From contig JBCCMQ010000001.1 of the NCBI GenBank assembly GCA_039026235.1, forward strand, positions 186,001-250,000: a stretch of DNA of 64,000 bases, given 5' to 3'. The notes beneath the pieces are model-generated. The model did no database searches. It worked only from the letters and a program-made list of their open reading frames with translations, and had not been told where the DNA came from. This DNA is from JBCCMQ01 sp039026235. GTDB taxonomy: Bacteria; Pseudomonadota; Alphaproteobacteria; Rhodobacterales; Rhodobacteraceae. This document shows positions 1 through 8,387 of the stretch, piece after piece. Position 1 is the first letter of the stretch. Every line of letters starts with the position of its first letter. Made by a program: the position numbers and the translations under genes.

Positions 1-1
1 A

Positions 2-403
2 GTGCCGCCGGACCGCGCACCATCAATGATCGATGAATATCCGATCCTTTCCGTGGTCGCCGCCAATGCCGAGGGCAAGACGGTGATGCGCGGCGTCAAA
101 GAGCTTCGCGTAAAGGAAAGCGACCGGATTGACGCCATGGCGCGGGGCCTTGAGGCCTGCGGCGTGACCATCGAAGAAGATGAAGACACGCTGATCGTGC
201 ACGGCCGCGGACCCGCCGGTGTTCCCGGAGGCGCCACATGCGCCTCTCGGCTGGACCACAGAATTGCGATGTCCTTTCTATGCCTTGGGCTTTCTACCCA
301 GCGCCCCGTTTCTGTTGACGACGGTGGCCCGATTGCGACATCGTTCCCCATATTCGAAACGCTCATGGCAGACCTCGGCGCTTCGATTGTTAGAAAAAAC
401 TAG
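2..403 (+). CDS. aroA: 3-phosphoshikimate 1-carboxyvinyltransferase (EPSP synthase), C-terminal part
   Basis: The reading frame runs in from the left edge, so only the last 133 residues are present. The enzyme joins phosphoenolpyruvate to shikimate 3-phosphate, the sixth step of the shikimate pathway. The family motifs RVKESDRI, DHRIAM and a TSFP stretch near the C-terminus are all visible. The partial ORF can be opened with a GTG at base 2, but that is not the true start. The chain aroA, cmk, rpsA, ihfB downstream is the arrangement typical of Rhodobacteraceae. Identification is firm; the start and N-terminal lobe lie outside the window. Confidence 0.95.
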   Translation: MPPDRAPSMIDEYPILSVVAANAEGKTVMRGVKELRVKESDRIDAMARGLEACGVTIEEDEDTLIVHGRGPAGVPGGATCASRLDHRIAMSFLCLGLSTQRPVSVDDGGPIATSFPIFETLMADLGASIVRKN

Positions 404-412
404 GAGCGTTCG

Positions 413-991
413 ATGGAGACCTATTTCGCAAGCACGGTGCTGCGTGGCGACAGTGAGCTGAAAGTGGATTCCCGCCTGTTCGCAGGGTCCATGGAGGGAA
501 TGGGCCATTTTCTGGCAACGCTGCTTGGTGCGCTTTCGCAGCATGACGCGGCGCTTTTGATGCTGCACAGGGCGGCCAACATCGAAGACTTCGAAGAACA
601 GGATTTCGATGCGCCGATCAACATATCGGCGATGAAGAAGGACAACCTGACACCCGGGCGCCTGATCGCGGGGGATCCCTATTCCGGTCAGTTGGAAGCC
701 GCGTTACCGGAATCGGGGGCTTTCATCTGTCTGGTGGAAGACGCGGGCGACGACGGAGCCCACCATCTAGGCATGGTGGCGGTGCGCGCAGCCGATGCGG
801 CAGAGGCGCTGAAGCATGTCCTGTCCGACGCCCAGGCCAACGGCCGGACGCTTCATTCACTCGAAGGGCTTATGGACGCGGCCCTGCATCCCGATGACGC
901 CTACGAATTCGACACCAAACCATCCGCCTTGGCAGCAGAAATTGCCGGAGGTGCCCCGATCGCGCGCTCGGAAAGCGTGCCGGTTGGCTAA
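413..991 (+). CDS. Conserved hypothetical protein between aroA and cmk
   Basis: A 192-residue soluble protein that starts 9 bases after aroA, probably in the same transcript, with a purine-rich TAGGAGC ribosome site just before the ATG. No signal peptide, membrane segment or motif that I recognise is present. The composition is acidic with Ala- and Glu-rich helical stretches, and the C-terminal 30 residues look low in structure. The clean codon use and tight spacing support it as a real gene. I cannot assign a function. Confidence 0.75.
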   Translation: METYFASTVLRGDSELKVDSRLFAGSMEGMGHFLATLLGALSQHDAALLMLHRAANIEDFEEQDFDAPINISAMKKDNLTPGRLIAGDPYSGQLEAALPESGAFICLVEDAGDDGAHHLGMVAVRAADAAEALKHVLSDAQANGRTLHSLEGLMDAALHPDDAYEFDTKPSALAAEIAGGAPIARSESVPVG

Positions 992-1004
992 GACCTCGGG
1001 CCCT

Positions 1005-1406
1005 ATGCGCAGCGGCGGATGTCTTTGCGGCCAAGTGCGATATGACTTAAACGGCCCGCTGAGGCCGGTGGTTGCGTGCCATTGTACCCAGTGCCGGAAG
1101 ACCAGTGGTCACTTCGTCTCGGCCACCTCGACGGCGAGGGAGGATCTAACGATTGAAGGCCCGGTAACATGGTACCGATCGTCAAAGACTGCGCGTCGCG
1201 GTTTCTGTGCAACCTGCGGCTCGAACCTGTTCTGGGAAGGTGGCGGCCGGAATATTTCAATTTTTGCCGGAACGCTGGATGGTCGGACCGGTCTGCGAAC
1301 CGCGGGCCATATATTCTGCGCCGACAAGGGCGACTACTACGATCTGCCGGAAGATCTGCCGCTGGCCGATGCCGCCGATGCCAAACTGACGACAAGGGTT
1401 GAATGA
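1005..1406 (+). CDS. GFA family (glutathione-dependent formaldehyde-activating-like) protein
   Basis: A 133-residue zinc-binding protein. Near the N-terminus it has GGCLCGQVRY followed by CHCTQCRK, and later CATCGSNLF. This Cys pattern marks the GFA/CENP-V fold, which binds zinc. The longer frame reaches back to 816, but residues before the ATG at 1005 do not match the family and would overlap the preceding gene. The stop overlaps the cmk ATG by 4 bases (ATGA), so the two are probably translationally coupled. Substrate unknown: many family members do not act on S-hydroxymethylglutathione. Confidence 0.88.
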   Translation: MRSGGCLCGQVRYDLNGPLRPVVACHCTQCRKTSGHFVSATSTAREDLTIEGPVTWYRSSKTARRGFCATCGSNLFWEGGGRNISIFAGTLDGRTGLRTAGHIFCADKGDYYDLPEDLPLADAADAKLTTRVE

Positions 1407-2011
1407 ATTTCACCGTTGCAATCGATGGTCCGGCCGCCGCTGGTAAGGGCACGATTGCGCGGGCGGTGGCCAAGCATTTCGATTTCGCCCATCTCGATAC
1501 GGGGCTTCTCTACCGTGCTGTCGCAGCCCGGGTCGTTGACGGAGAGGATCCGGCGCGGGCGGCCAAGAATCTGGATGCAGCCGACATTGCGCGTAGCGAC
1601 CTTCGCAGCGGTGCGGTAGGAGCCATGGCCAGTCAGGTTGCGGTCATCCCCGAGGTCCGTGAAGCACTGCTCGAGTTTCAGCGCAGCTTTGCCCGCCGCG
1701 ACGGCGGCGCGGTGCTGGATGGGCGCGATATCGGCACGGTGATCTGTCCCGATGCCGAGGTGAAGCTTTTCGTGACGGCCGATGACCATGTGCGCGCCCG
1801 GCGACGACTAAGCGAGCTGACGGCCGCCGGCGAAACGGTCGCTGAAGAACGGGTGCTGCAAGACATCCGCGCCCGCGACAAACGGGATGCCGAACGTGCG
1901 ATGGCGCCGCTCGTTCCCGCAGAAGGTGCGATCATCCTCGATACGACCGAATTGGCGATCAGCACGGCCGTCGACAGGGCCGTCGATCTGGTTGCTGAGC
2001 GGCTTGGCTAG
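1403..2011 (+). CDS. cmk: Cytidylate kinase
   Basis: A 202-residue kinase that phosphorylates CMP and dCMP with ATP. The P-loop GPAAAGKGT lies at residues 9-17, the nucleotide-binding LDTGLLYRA at about 31-39 and the LDGRDIGT segment near residue 105. Length is slightly short for the family (about 210-225). The ATG overlaps the GFA gene stop. It sits in the conserved aroA-cmk-rpsA order. Confidence 0.96.
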   Translation: MNFTVAIDGPAAAGKGTIARAVAKHFDFAHLDTGLLYRAVAARVVDGEDPARAAKNLDAADIARSDLRSGAVGAMASQVAVIPEVREALLEFQRSFARRDGGAVLDGRDIGTVICPDAEVKLFVTADDHVRARRRLSELTAAGETVAEERVLQDIRARDKRDAERAMAPLVPAEGAIILDTTELAISTAVDRAVDLVAERLG

Positions 2012-2104
2012 CCGAAAGCGACGCGTGTTCACGGAAAGCTGCTTTGGGTCCGGCAGCAACCCGGACTAGGCTTTCGATCAGGAAGTTGCGCGAAAGGAGG
2101 CCCC

Positions 2105-2647
2105 ATGATCCGTGCCCTTGCCACCTGCCTTGCGATGGTCGTTGTTATAGCGACCGCCCAGGCACAGGAAACAACCGAGGTTCCTGCGCAGGAACCTCCG
2201 ATGACCTACGAACGGATGGCCCGGATCATCACCGCGCTCGACCCTGAAGCCGATACAGTGCCCAACGGGTTTTTCTTTCACGTCGAGAATGTGCCCGTCT
2301 TGATTATCTTCGATGTCCTTGCAGACCGAATGCGGGCCATGGTCCCGATCCGCGAGGCTGCCGATATCCAACCGGAAGAACTGATGCGTCTGATGCAGGC
2401 CAATTTCGACAGTGCGCTTGACGCCCGCTATGCCGTAGCACAGGGGAGGTTATGGTCTGTCTTTATCCATCCCTTGTCGCCCCTTAAGCGGGACCAGTTA
2501 ATATCTGGCGTAGGGCAGACCGTGAACATCGCCCTGACCTATGGAACACTTTATTCAGGTGGTGCGATGCAGTTCGGTGGCGGAGACTCCGGCGGGCTTC
2601 AGCGCCAGTTGATTGATCGGCTTCTGGATCTGGGCAAAGATATCTAG
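2105..2647 (+). CDS. Secreted hypothetical protein, possibly YbjN/type III chaperone-like
   Basis: A 180-residue protein with a Sec signal peptide (residues 1-20, ending in AQA) and an AAGGAGG ribosome site before the ATG. The mature part alternates helices and strands, with an aromatic FFFHVENVPVLIIFD strand and later a GRLWSVFIHP strand. This resembles the YbjN/Tir-chaperone alpha-beta fold, but only weakly. Gly-rich residues precede the C-terminal helix. It lies between cmk and rpsA on the same strand. The function is unknown and the fold assignment is tentative. Confidence 0.75.
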   Translation: MIRALATCLAMVVVIATAQAQETTEVPAQEPPMTYERMARIITALDPEADTVPNGFFFHVENVPVLIIFDVLADRMRAMVPIREAADIQPEELMRLMQANFDSALDARYAVAQGRLWSVFIHPLSPLKRDQLISGVGQTVNIALTYGTLYSGGAMQFGGGDSGGLQRQLIDRLLDLGKDI

Positions 2648-2879
2648 CCTGATCCAGCCGGTTGACGGCGCCGCCAAGCCTCCGACCACGGGGCTTGCCA
2701 GCCGATCGCCAAGGCGTTATACGCCGCGCGTCAACACGGTGACCAACACCGGATGAGCAGGGTCGGGGAAACCTCCGGCCCTGATTGCATTCGTCCCGGT
2801 CGCTTTTCGACCAACCCCAAGACCGGCGGAGACAACCGCTCGGCCAGTGAAACCGAAACCGAAGGAAAACCTAAGCCTC

Positions 2880-4556
2880 ATGGCGCAAACCGCAGCTATG
2901 GAGGAATTCGAAGCCCTCCTGAACGAAAGCTTCGAAATTGACACCCCGAGCGAAGGCTCGGTCGTCAAAGGCAAAGTCATCGCGATCGAAGCGGGACAAG
3001 CCATCATCGATGTCGGCTACAAAATGGAAGGCCGTGTCGAGCTCAAGGAATTCGCAAATCCAGGCGAAGCCCCCGAAATCGCAGTCGGCGACGAGGTAGA
3101 GGTGTTCCTCGATCGCGTTGAGAATGCGCGTGGCGAGGCCGTCATCAGCCGCGACAAGGCCCGCCGCGAAGAGGCTTGGGATCGGCTTGAAAAGGCCTAT
3201 GCCCAGGAAGCCCGGGTCGAGGGTGCCATCTTTGGACGGGTCAAGGGTGGCTTTACGGTCGATCTTGGCGGTGCCGTGGCCTTTCTGCCCGGCAGCCAGG
3301 TGGACGTGCGTCCTGTGCGCGACGCCGGACCGCTCATGGGCATGAAGCAGCCCTTCCAGATCCTCAAGATGGACCGCCGCCGCGGCAACATCGTGGTTTC
3401 GCGCCGCGCGATCCTCGAAGAGAGCCGTGCCGAGCAGCGCGCCGAGGTTATCGGCAAGCTGGCAGAGGGTGATGCCGTGGACGGCGTGGTCAAGAATATC
3501 ACCGAATACGGGGCCTTTGTGGACCTGGGCGGTGTCGACGGACTGTTGCATGTCACCGACATGGCCTGGCGCCGCGTCAATCATCCGTCCGAGATCCTGT
3601 CCATCGGCGAGACCGTCAAGGTTCAGGTCATCAAGATCAACAAGGAAACCCATCGCATCAGCCTCGGCATGAAGCAGCTGATGGAAGATCCGTGGGATTC
3701 GGTCGAAACCAAGTATCCGCTGGAATCGGTTCATATGGGCCGTGTCACCAACATCACAGACTACGGTGCATTCGTTGAACTTGAGGCAGGCGTCGAAGGC
3801 CTGGTGCATGTCAGCGAAATGTCCTGGACCAAAAAGAACGTCCACCCGGGCAAGATCGTCTCGACCAGCCAGGAAGTCGAGGTCATGGTGCTGGAGATCG
3901 ACACCGCCAAGCGCCGTGTCAGCCTTGGTCTCAAACAGACCATGCGCAACCCGTGGGAAGTGTTCGCCGAGAACCACCCCGAGGGCAGCGATGTCGAGGG
4001 CGAAGTCAAGAACATAACCGAATTCGGTCTGTTCGTCGGCCTGCCGGGCGATATCGACGGCATGGTGCACCTCAGCGATCTGACGTGGGAAGGCCGTGGT
4101 GAGGATGTTATATCCGACTATCGCAAGGGCGACCTTGTAAAAGCCAAGGTCACAGAGGTGGATGTCGAGAAAGAACGCATCAGCCTGTCGATCAAAGCTA
4201 TGGAAAGCGACCCATTCACCGAGGCGACGGGTGGGGTCAAGCGCGGCTCGATCATCACAGTTGAAGTGACTGCGATCGAAGATGGCGGCGTCGAAGTGGT
4301 CTATGAAGGCATGAAATCCTTCATCCGCCGCTCGGACCTGTCCCGCGACCGTGCAGAGCAGCGCCCCGAGCGGTTCCAGGTCGGTGACAAGGTCGACGTG
4401 CGCGTGACGAACATCGACCCAAAGACCCGTCGTCTTGGACTGTCGATCAAGGCCCGCGAGATTGCAGAGGAAAAAGAGGCTGTGGAACAGTACGGCAGCT
4501 CGGATTCAGGTGCGTCGCTTGGCGACATTCTTGGCGCAGCGCTAAAGAACGACTGA
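2880..4556 (+). CDS. rpsA: 30S ribosomal protein S1
   Basis: A 558-residue protein with six consecutive S1 OB-fold repeats. The central four are easily seen from repeated NITEYGAFVDLGGVDGLLHV-like strands, each followed by a (V/I)SLGMKQ-type end. S1 captures mRNA on the small subunit. I chose the ATG at 2880 (MAQTAAMEEFEALL), as in Rhodobacteraceae homologues; the open frame extends to 2847. The 230-base leader after the preceding gene is long enough for its own promoter and autoregulation. A strong terminator follows. Confidence 0.97.
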   Translation: MAQTAAMEEFEALLNESFEIDTPSEGSVVKGKVIAIEAGQAIIDVGYKMEGRVELKEFANPGEAPEIAVGDEVEVFLDRVENARGEAVISRDKARREEAWDRLEKAYAQEARVEGAIFGRVKGGFTVDLGGAVAFLPGSQVDVRPVRDAGPLMGMKQPFQILKMDRRRGNIVVSRRAILEESRAEQRAEVIGKLAEGDAVDGVVKNITEYGAFVDLGGVDGLLHVTDMAWRRVNHPSEILSIGETVKVQVIKINKETHRISLGMKQLMEDPWDSVETKYPLESVHMGRVTNITDYGAFVELEAGVEGLVHVSEMSWTKKNVHPGKIVSTSQEVEVMVLEIDTAKRRVSLGLKQTMRNPWEVFAENHPEGSDVEGEVKNITEFGLFVGLPGDIDGMVHLSDLTWEGRGEDVISDYRKGDLVKAKVTEVDVEKERISLSIKAMESDPFTEATGGVKRGSIITVEVTAIEDGGVEVVYEGMKSFIRRSDLSRDRAEQRPERFQVGDKVDVRVTNIDPKTRRLGLSIKAREIAEEKEAVEQYGSSDSGASLGDILGAALKND

Positions 4557-4581
4557 TCCCCGCCTGAAAATTAACTTTGAG

Positions 4582-4609
4582 AGCCCCGCTTTTGCGGGGC
4601 TTTCTTTTT
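4582..4609 (+). terminator. Rho-independent terminator of rpsA
   Basis: An 8-bp perfect stem AGCCCCGC/GCGGGGCT with a TTTT loop, followed by TTCTTTTTG, begins 25 bases after the rpsA stop codon. Confidence 0.93.
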
Positions 4610-4942
4610 GGGCGAAGGCCCCACCATAGGGGGTCCCTGCCTGTCAGGCAAAGACGTCGGAGCGATGCCGCTGGTCCAAAAGGTGCGGGCGGAACGGGCG
4701 AAATGCGCAACGAATCAATCATGTGTCCGCGACATCACCGGCATGTGATGCTGCACCGCAGCGCTGGGCACCTGAAGGCCTTATTGCGGTTTTCCGCCTC
4801 ATTTCAGCCGTTTAGCTTCAAAAAAAGGGTCATCTAAGCGGCTGCGCTTGTTCCCAGCATTGGACGTTTCCGGCTATAGTTTGGCTCCAAGGACGCGCCA
4901 GCCGTCCGCGATTGCCATAGGTCCAAGGGGGGTTGCCGCCTA
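4610..4942. other. Intergenic region between rpsA terminator and ihfB
   Basis: 333 bases without a convincing gene. The longest frame (4577-4837 plus) has no recognisable features and overlaps the terminator. A TATAGT hexamer at 4875-4880 may belong to the ihfB promoter, but no -35 element is correctly spaced, so no promoter is called. Confidence 0.5.
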
Positions 4943-5224
4943 ATGATCCGTTCCGAATTGATCCAGAAAATTGCAGATGAAAATCCGCATCTCTACCAAC
5001 GAGATGTCGAACGCATCGTAAATACGATTTTTGACGAGATTATTGAAGCCATGGCCCGGGGCCAGCGGGTCGAATTGCGTGGCTTCGGTGCGTTTTCGGT
5101 CAAGCGCCGTGACGCCCGTGTCGGCCGCAACCCACGCACCGGAGAATCCGTGGACGTCGAGGAAAAGCACGTTCCCTTCTTCAAGACCGGAAAGCTCTTG
5201 CGGGACCGCCTCAACGGCAAGTAA
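4943..5224 (+). CDS. ihfB: Integration host factor subunit beta
   Basis: A 93-residue nucleoid protein of the HU/IHF family. The RNPRTGE arm is at residues 62-68, with the intercalating proline at 65, preceded by the VELRGFGAFSVK strand. It pairs with IHF-alpha to bend DNA. Family length is exact. It follows rpsA, as in relatives, but has its own upstream region after a terminator. Confidence 0.96.
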   Translation: MIRSELIQKIADENPHLYQRDVERIVNTIFDEIIEAMARGQRVELRGFGAFSVKRRDARVGRNPRTGESVDVEEKHVPFFKTGKLLRDRLNGK

Positions 5225-5233
5225 ACCAGACCC

Positions 5234-5578
5234 ATGGTTCGCAGCATTCGTTATTTATTCATGGCAGCGGTGGCGATTTTCCTGATCGTGACCGCCATGG
5301 CAAACCGGGGCACTGTCGATCTTCGCCTCCTGCCGCCCGAAATGGGCGAGTTCTTTGGCTTGACCGACACGGTGACGATGCCACTGTTTCTGGTGATCTA
5401 CGGCGGAATCGTGGTGGGTATCCTGATCGGCTACTGCTTTGAGTGGTTGCGGGAAATGAAGTACCGTACCAAGGCTGACCAGGCGGACCGCGAAATCTCT
5501 AAGCTTGAGCGTGAGGTTACGCGCCTGAAAGGGGCCGGCAACGACAAGAAAGACGACGTTCTGGCATTGCTTGAATAG
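5234..5578 (+). CDS. LapA domain-containing inner membrane protein (DUF1049)
   Basis: A 114-residue protein with two membrane helices (about residues 5-23 and 45-67) and a C-terminal coiled coil rich in Lys/Glu heptads. This is the LapA topology linked to lipopolysaccharide assembly control in enterics. It starts 9 bases after ihfB and is followed closely by trpF, so all three probably share a transcript. The role in this organism is inferred only from family and context. Confidence 0.85.
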   Translation: MVRSIRYLFMAAVAIFLIVTAMANRGTVDLRLLPPEMGEFFGLTDTVTMPLFLVIYGGIVVGILIGYCFEWLREMKYRTKADQADREISKLEREVTRLKGAGNDKKDDVLALLE

Positions 5579-5605
5579 CCACCGCCGAGCCGTTAGACCG
5601 CGCTG

Positions 5606-6247
5606 GTGGAAAACGTCCAGGTCAAGATCTGCGGGCTTTCAACGCCTGAGACTATCGCCGCTTCCTGTGCGGCCGGCGCGGCCTATGTGGGGTTCAATTT
5701 CATTCAGGGTTCACCACGGTATGTCTCGATAGAGACGGCCGCGCGCCTTGCGTCGGCAGTTCCGGACGGTGTGGCCAAGGTGGCGCTGACGCTTAATGCA
5801 GATGACACGATCCTGACGGAAATCACCCGCTCTGTGAGTATCGACATGCTGCAACTGCATGGCTCGGAAAGCGCGGCGCGCGTAGCTGAGGTGAAGGTGC
5901 GTTCTGGCTTGCCGGTGATCAAGGCCGTTGGCATCGCCCGGGCGGTGGATCTCGACGCGCTCGACACCTACGGCGCGGTGGCGGATATGTTGCTGGTCGA
6001 TGCCAAGCCGCCAACCGCGGGCGACCTGCCGGGCGGCAATGGCTTGCCTTTCGACTGGCGCCTGATCGCCGGTCGGAAATGGCCCGTACCCTGGATGCTC
6101 GCTGGCGGATTAAATGCTGGAAACGTGGCCGAGGCGGTTCGATTGACCGGCGCACGGCAGGTCGATCTTTCGTCTTCGGTCGAATCCGCGCCGGGGGTGA
6201 AGGACCCGGAACTCATCAGGAAATTCTTCGAGGCGTTGCCCGGCTGA
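5606..6247 (+). CDS. trpF: Phosphoribosylanthranilate isomerase
   Basis: A 213-residue single-domain TIM barrel that converts N-(5-phosphoribosyl)anthranilate to CdRP in tryptophan synthesis. The N-terminal VKICGL with the catalytic Cys, the LQLHGSE strand, the LLVDAK segment and the LAGGLNAGNV phosphate-binding loop are present. A GTG start at 5606 is used; no ATG fits the family N-terminus. trpB lies 2 kb downstream, with two unrelated genes inserted between. Confidence 0.95.
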   Translation: MENVQVKICGLSTPETIAASCAAGAAYVGFNFIQGSPRYVSIETAARLASAVPDGVAKVALTLNADDTILTEITRSVSIDMLQLHGSESAARVAEVKVRSGLPVIKAVGIARAVDLDALDTYGAVADMLLVDAKPPTAGDLPGGNGLPFDWRLIAGRKWPVPWMLAGGLNAGNVAEAVRLTGARQVDLSSSVESAPGVKDPELIRKFFEALPG

Positions 6248-6334
6248 CGACGTTGCAAGGCCACGGGCAAATTTTGCCACATTCTTCTGATTAGCCTCGC
6301 ATCAAAGACAATCGGGCATGCGGATGTCGCACTG

Positions 6335-7750
6335 ATGGCATACTTTGAACAGACGCAGGACCGCGTTTCGGACGTGGGTCTAACAACTCCGCAGGCGCTG
6401 GATCGCTTTGGCTTGCTGACACTTCTGTCCGGCCTTTATTTCTTTCAGTTCTGGCTGCTTCAGCTTGGGCACGGACCCTGGCCAGACATGGTCCTGTCTG
6501 TTCTGGCGGCGTTTGCGGCGGTGCAATTCCTGCTCCCTAGGCTCAGTGCGCTGTTCTTGATCAATGCTGGCGCGTTTGTGGCTCACTATGCCTCACAGTC
6601 ACCTGTTGCGAGCAACAATCAGACAACCGCCGTGTTCTTCTTCGGCATCGTTCTGATTGCCGCGCTGTTGATCAAGCGAAAAGACAAACGGACGGTCAAT
6701 GAGCGTGAAAGCCTGTTTCTTGCCATCGCAGGCCCCGGGCGCTGGCTTTTGGCGATCATGTATTTTTATGGGATCTACCATAAGATCAACGCCGACTTTC
6801 TCGATCCGATGGTTAGCTGCGCGGTTGTGCTATATGGTCTGCTGGCTGCTAACTTCGGCCTTTCGGATTGGTCAGTCGGCAAGTACGGCGCTATCTACGC
6901 CACCTTTCTTGTCGAAGGCGTCGCTATGGTGCTTTTGTTCATTCCACGATGGAAAGTGGTGGGTATGGCCATCGGCGTGCCGTTCCACGTTGTCATCGGT
7001 TGGACGGGATACGCATACTACAAGGACTTTTCGACAATCGTGCTTGTACTCTACGCCTTGTTTATCCCGGCGTCTTCCCTGCATTCCGGGCTTTATAAAC
7101 TGTCGCATTTGGTCGGGAGCAAAGGGAGAGCGCTGACCCTGGGCCGGGCGGCTTTGTTGGTGCTGGCCCTGGCGTACGCGTCACTGACTGTGATGCGTTC
7201 GGGGTCGCTTGTCGTGACGCATGACAGCTTCACCTGGATTTTTACGGTCTACGCCATAGCCTTCTATGTCTTCCTCATTCTGTGCGTTCGGCCCGCGCAC
7301 CAAGAAGTTCAACCGCGCACCGGCTGGATGGCAGTCATTCCGCTCCTTTTCTTTGTGAATGGTGCAAGCCCTTACCTGGGATTGAAAACCGAAAGCGCAA
7401 TCGCGATGTATAGCAACCTGCACACCGAAGGCGGCCAAACCAATCACTTGATCCATGGAACGCTGCCGTTCGCGGCCAAGTATCAAGAGAATCTTGTCGT
7501 ACCACTTGCCTCAAACTCACCGGCCTTTGATAGGGCCTTTGTCTTTTCCGGCAGCGCGCTGGTTCGATACGAGTTCGACCGAATTCTTGCGCAAACCCCC
7601 GGACTGAAGGTTCAGGCAATAGTGAATGGACAGCACGTGGTGACGGGCCCGGATTGGGAAAACCACTATCTCTCTGCTGGCCCCCTCGCACGGGCGTTTC
7701 TTCTGTTCAAGCCAGTGGACTTCAATCGTCCGAAAGTCTGCACGCACTAG
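6335..7750 (+). CDS. Polytopic membrane protein, HTTM / vitamin K-dependent carboxylase-like
   Basis: A 471-residue protein with about eight to ten hydrophobic helices in residues 20-340 and a soluble C-terminal tail of about 130 residues. The segment LLAIMYFYGIYHKINADFL, and later helices with conserved His (FHVVIG), resemble HTTM-family proteins. The convergent gene at 7857-8240 encodes a DCC thiol oxidoreductase, a family that often accompanies HTTM proteins. Catalytic activity is not proven. It separates trpF from trpB and may be a later insertion. Confidence 0.7.
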   Translation: MAYFEQTQDRVSDVGLTTPQALDRFGLLTLLSGLYFFQFWLLQLGHGPWPDMVLSVLAAFAAVQFLLPRLSALFLINAGAFVAHYASQSPVASNNQTTAVFFFGIVLIAALLIKRKDKRTVNERESLFLAIAGPGRWLLAIMYFYGIYHKINADFLDPMVSCAVVLYGLLAANFGLSDWSVGKYGAIYATFLVEGVAMVLLFIPRWKVVGMAIGVPFHVVIGWTGYAYYKDFSTIVLVLYALFIPASSLHSGLYKLSHLVGSKGRALTLGRAALLVLALAYASLTVMRSGSLVVTHDSFTWIFTVYAIAFYVFLILCVRPAHQEVQPRTGWMAVIPLLFFVNGASPYLGLKTESAIAMYSNLHTEGGQTNHLIHGTLPFAAKYQENLVVPLASNSPAFDRAFVFSGSALVRYEFDRILAQTPGLKVQAIVNGQHVVTGPDWENHYLSAGPLARAFLLFKPVDFNRPKVCTH

Positions 7751-7856
7751 GGGTGGCGTGACACATGTCGCCCCACAAAAGCGCTGTGACTATCGGGCGT
7801 CTCGGTTGGCACTGCGCCCTGCCAGGCGCAAAGCGATCGGGCGGATGCTCTCGAAT

Positions 7857-8240
7857 TCAGATCGGGCGCTGTCCCCGAATCCAGATCGTCGCATTCCGCC
7901 CAGCCCGCAAAAAGGGATAAAGCATCGACGCAACCCTCGGTGATCGAAACAGCCAGCTGTTCAGACGATTGAAGGCGCCGCTTGCCGTGGACAGTGCGGC
8001 AATTCGCGCAAGGCAGGCAGCGCCGTGATAGACACGCGTCCCCTCGATAATGGCCATGCCCTCGTTCAGGTCATATCCTTCCGCCTGAAGCCTTGTGACC
8101 TCGTCCGACGGTTCCCGTGCGTTTACCAGCCGCACAGGCCCGACGCTGTCACGCAGGCGAGACATGGCGACGTAGTTTGCGCAAAACGGGCATTCGCCGT
8201 CGTAGACGATGCTTATGCCTGGTTCTTCTCTTTGCGCCAT
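7857..8240 (-). CDS. DCC family thiol-disulfide oxidoreductase (DUF393)
   Basis: A 127-residue protein with the family-defining DGECPFC motif at residues 14-20, giving a CxxC pair in a thioredoxin-like fold, and the later HGAACLARI and LNSWLFRSP segments. There is no signal peptide, so it probably works in the cytoplasm or at the membrane surface. It faces the HTTM-like gene tail to tail. The electron partner is unknown. Confidence 0.88.
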   Translation of the reverse strand: MAQREEPGISIVYDGECPFCANYVAMSRLRDSVGPVRLVNAREPSDEVTRLQAEGYDLNEGMAIIEGTRVYHGAACLARIAALSTASGAFNRLNSWLFRSPRVASMLYPFLRAGRNATIWIRGQRPI

Positions 8241-8387
8241 TCCGCCGGGTCCTGTTTTGCACGCTCTCTAGATATAGTCAGACATTGTGGCAACAAGTAG
8301 GTCGCGGACTATCGTCGAGTGCTGCTGCCAGGCGGCTTGTTCCTCGGGTCAAGGGGCGGTATGCCAGCCGGATCAGGGAGATTTGGA

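Noticed and set aside
2871..4070. 399-codon open frame antisense to rpsA
   Set aside because: Complement of a highly conserved S1 gene; sequence is rich in His/Asp/Leu as expected from reverse-reading, with no domain or ribosome site.
4860..4880. Sigma70 promoter TTGGAC/TATAGT before ihfB
   Set aside because: Hexamers are only 9 bases apart, far from the needed 16-18.
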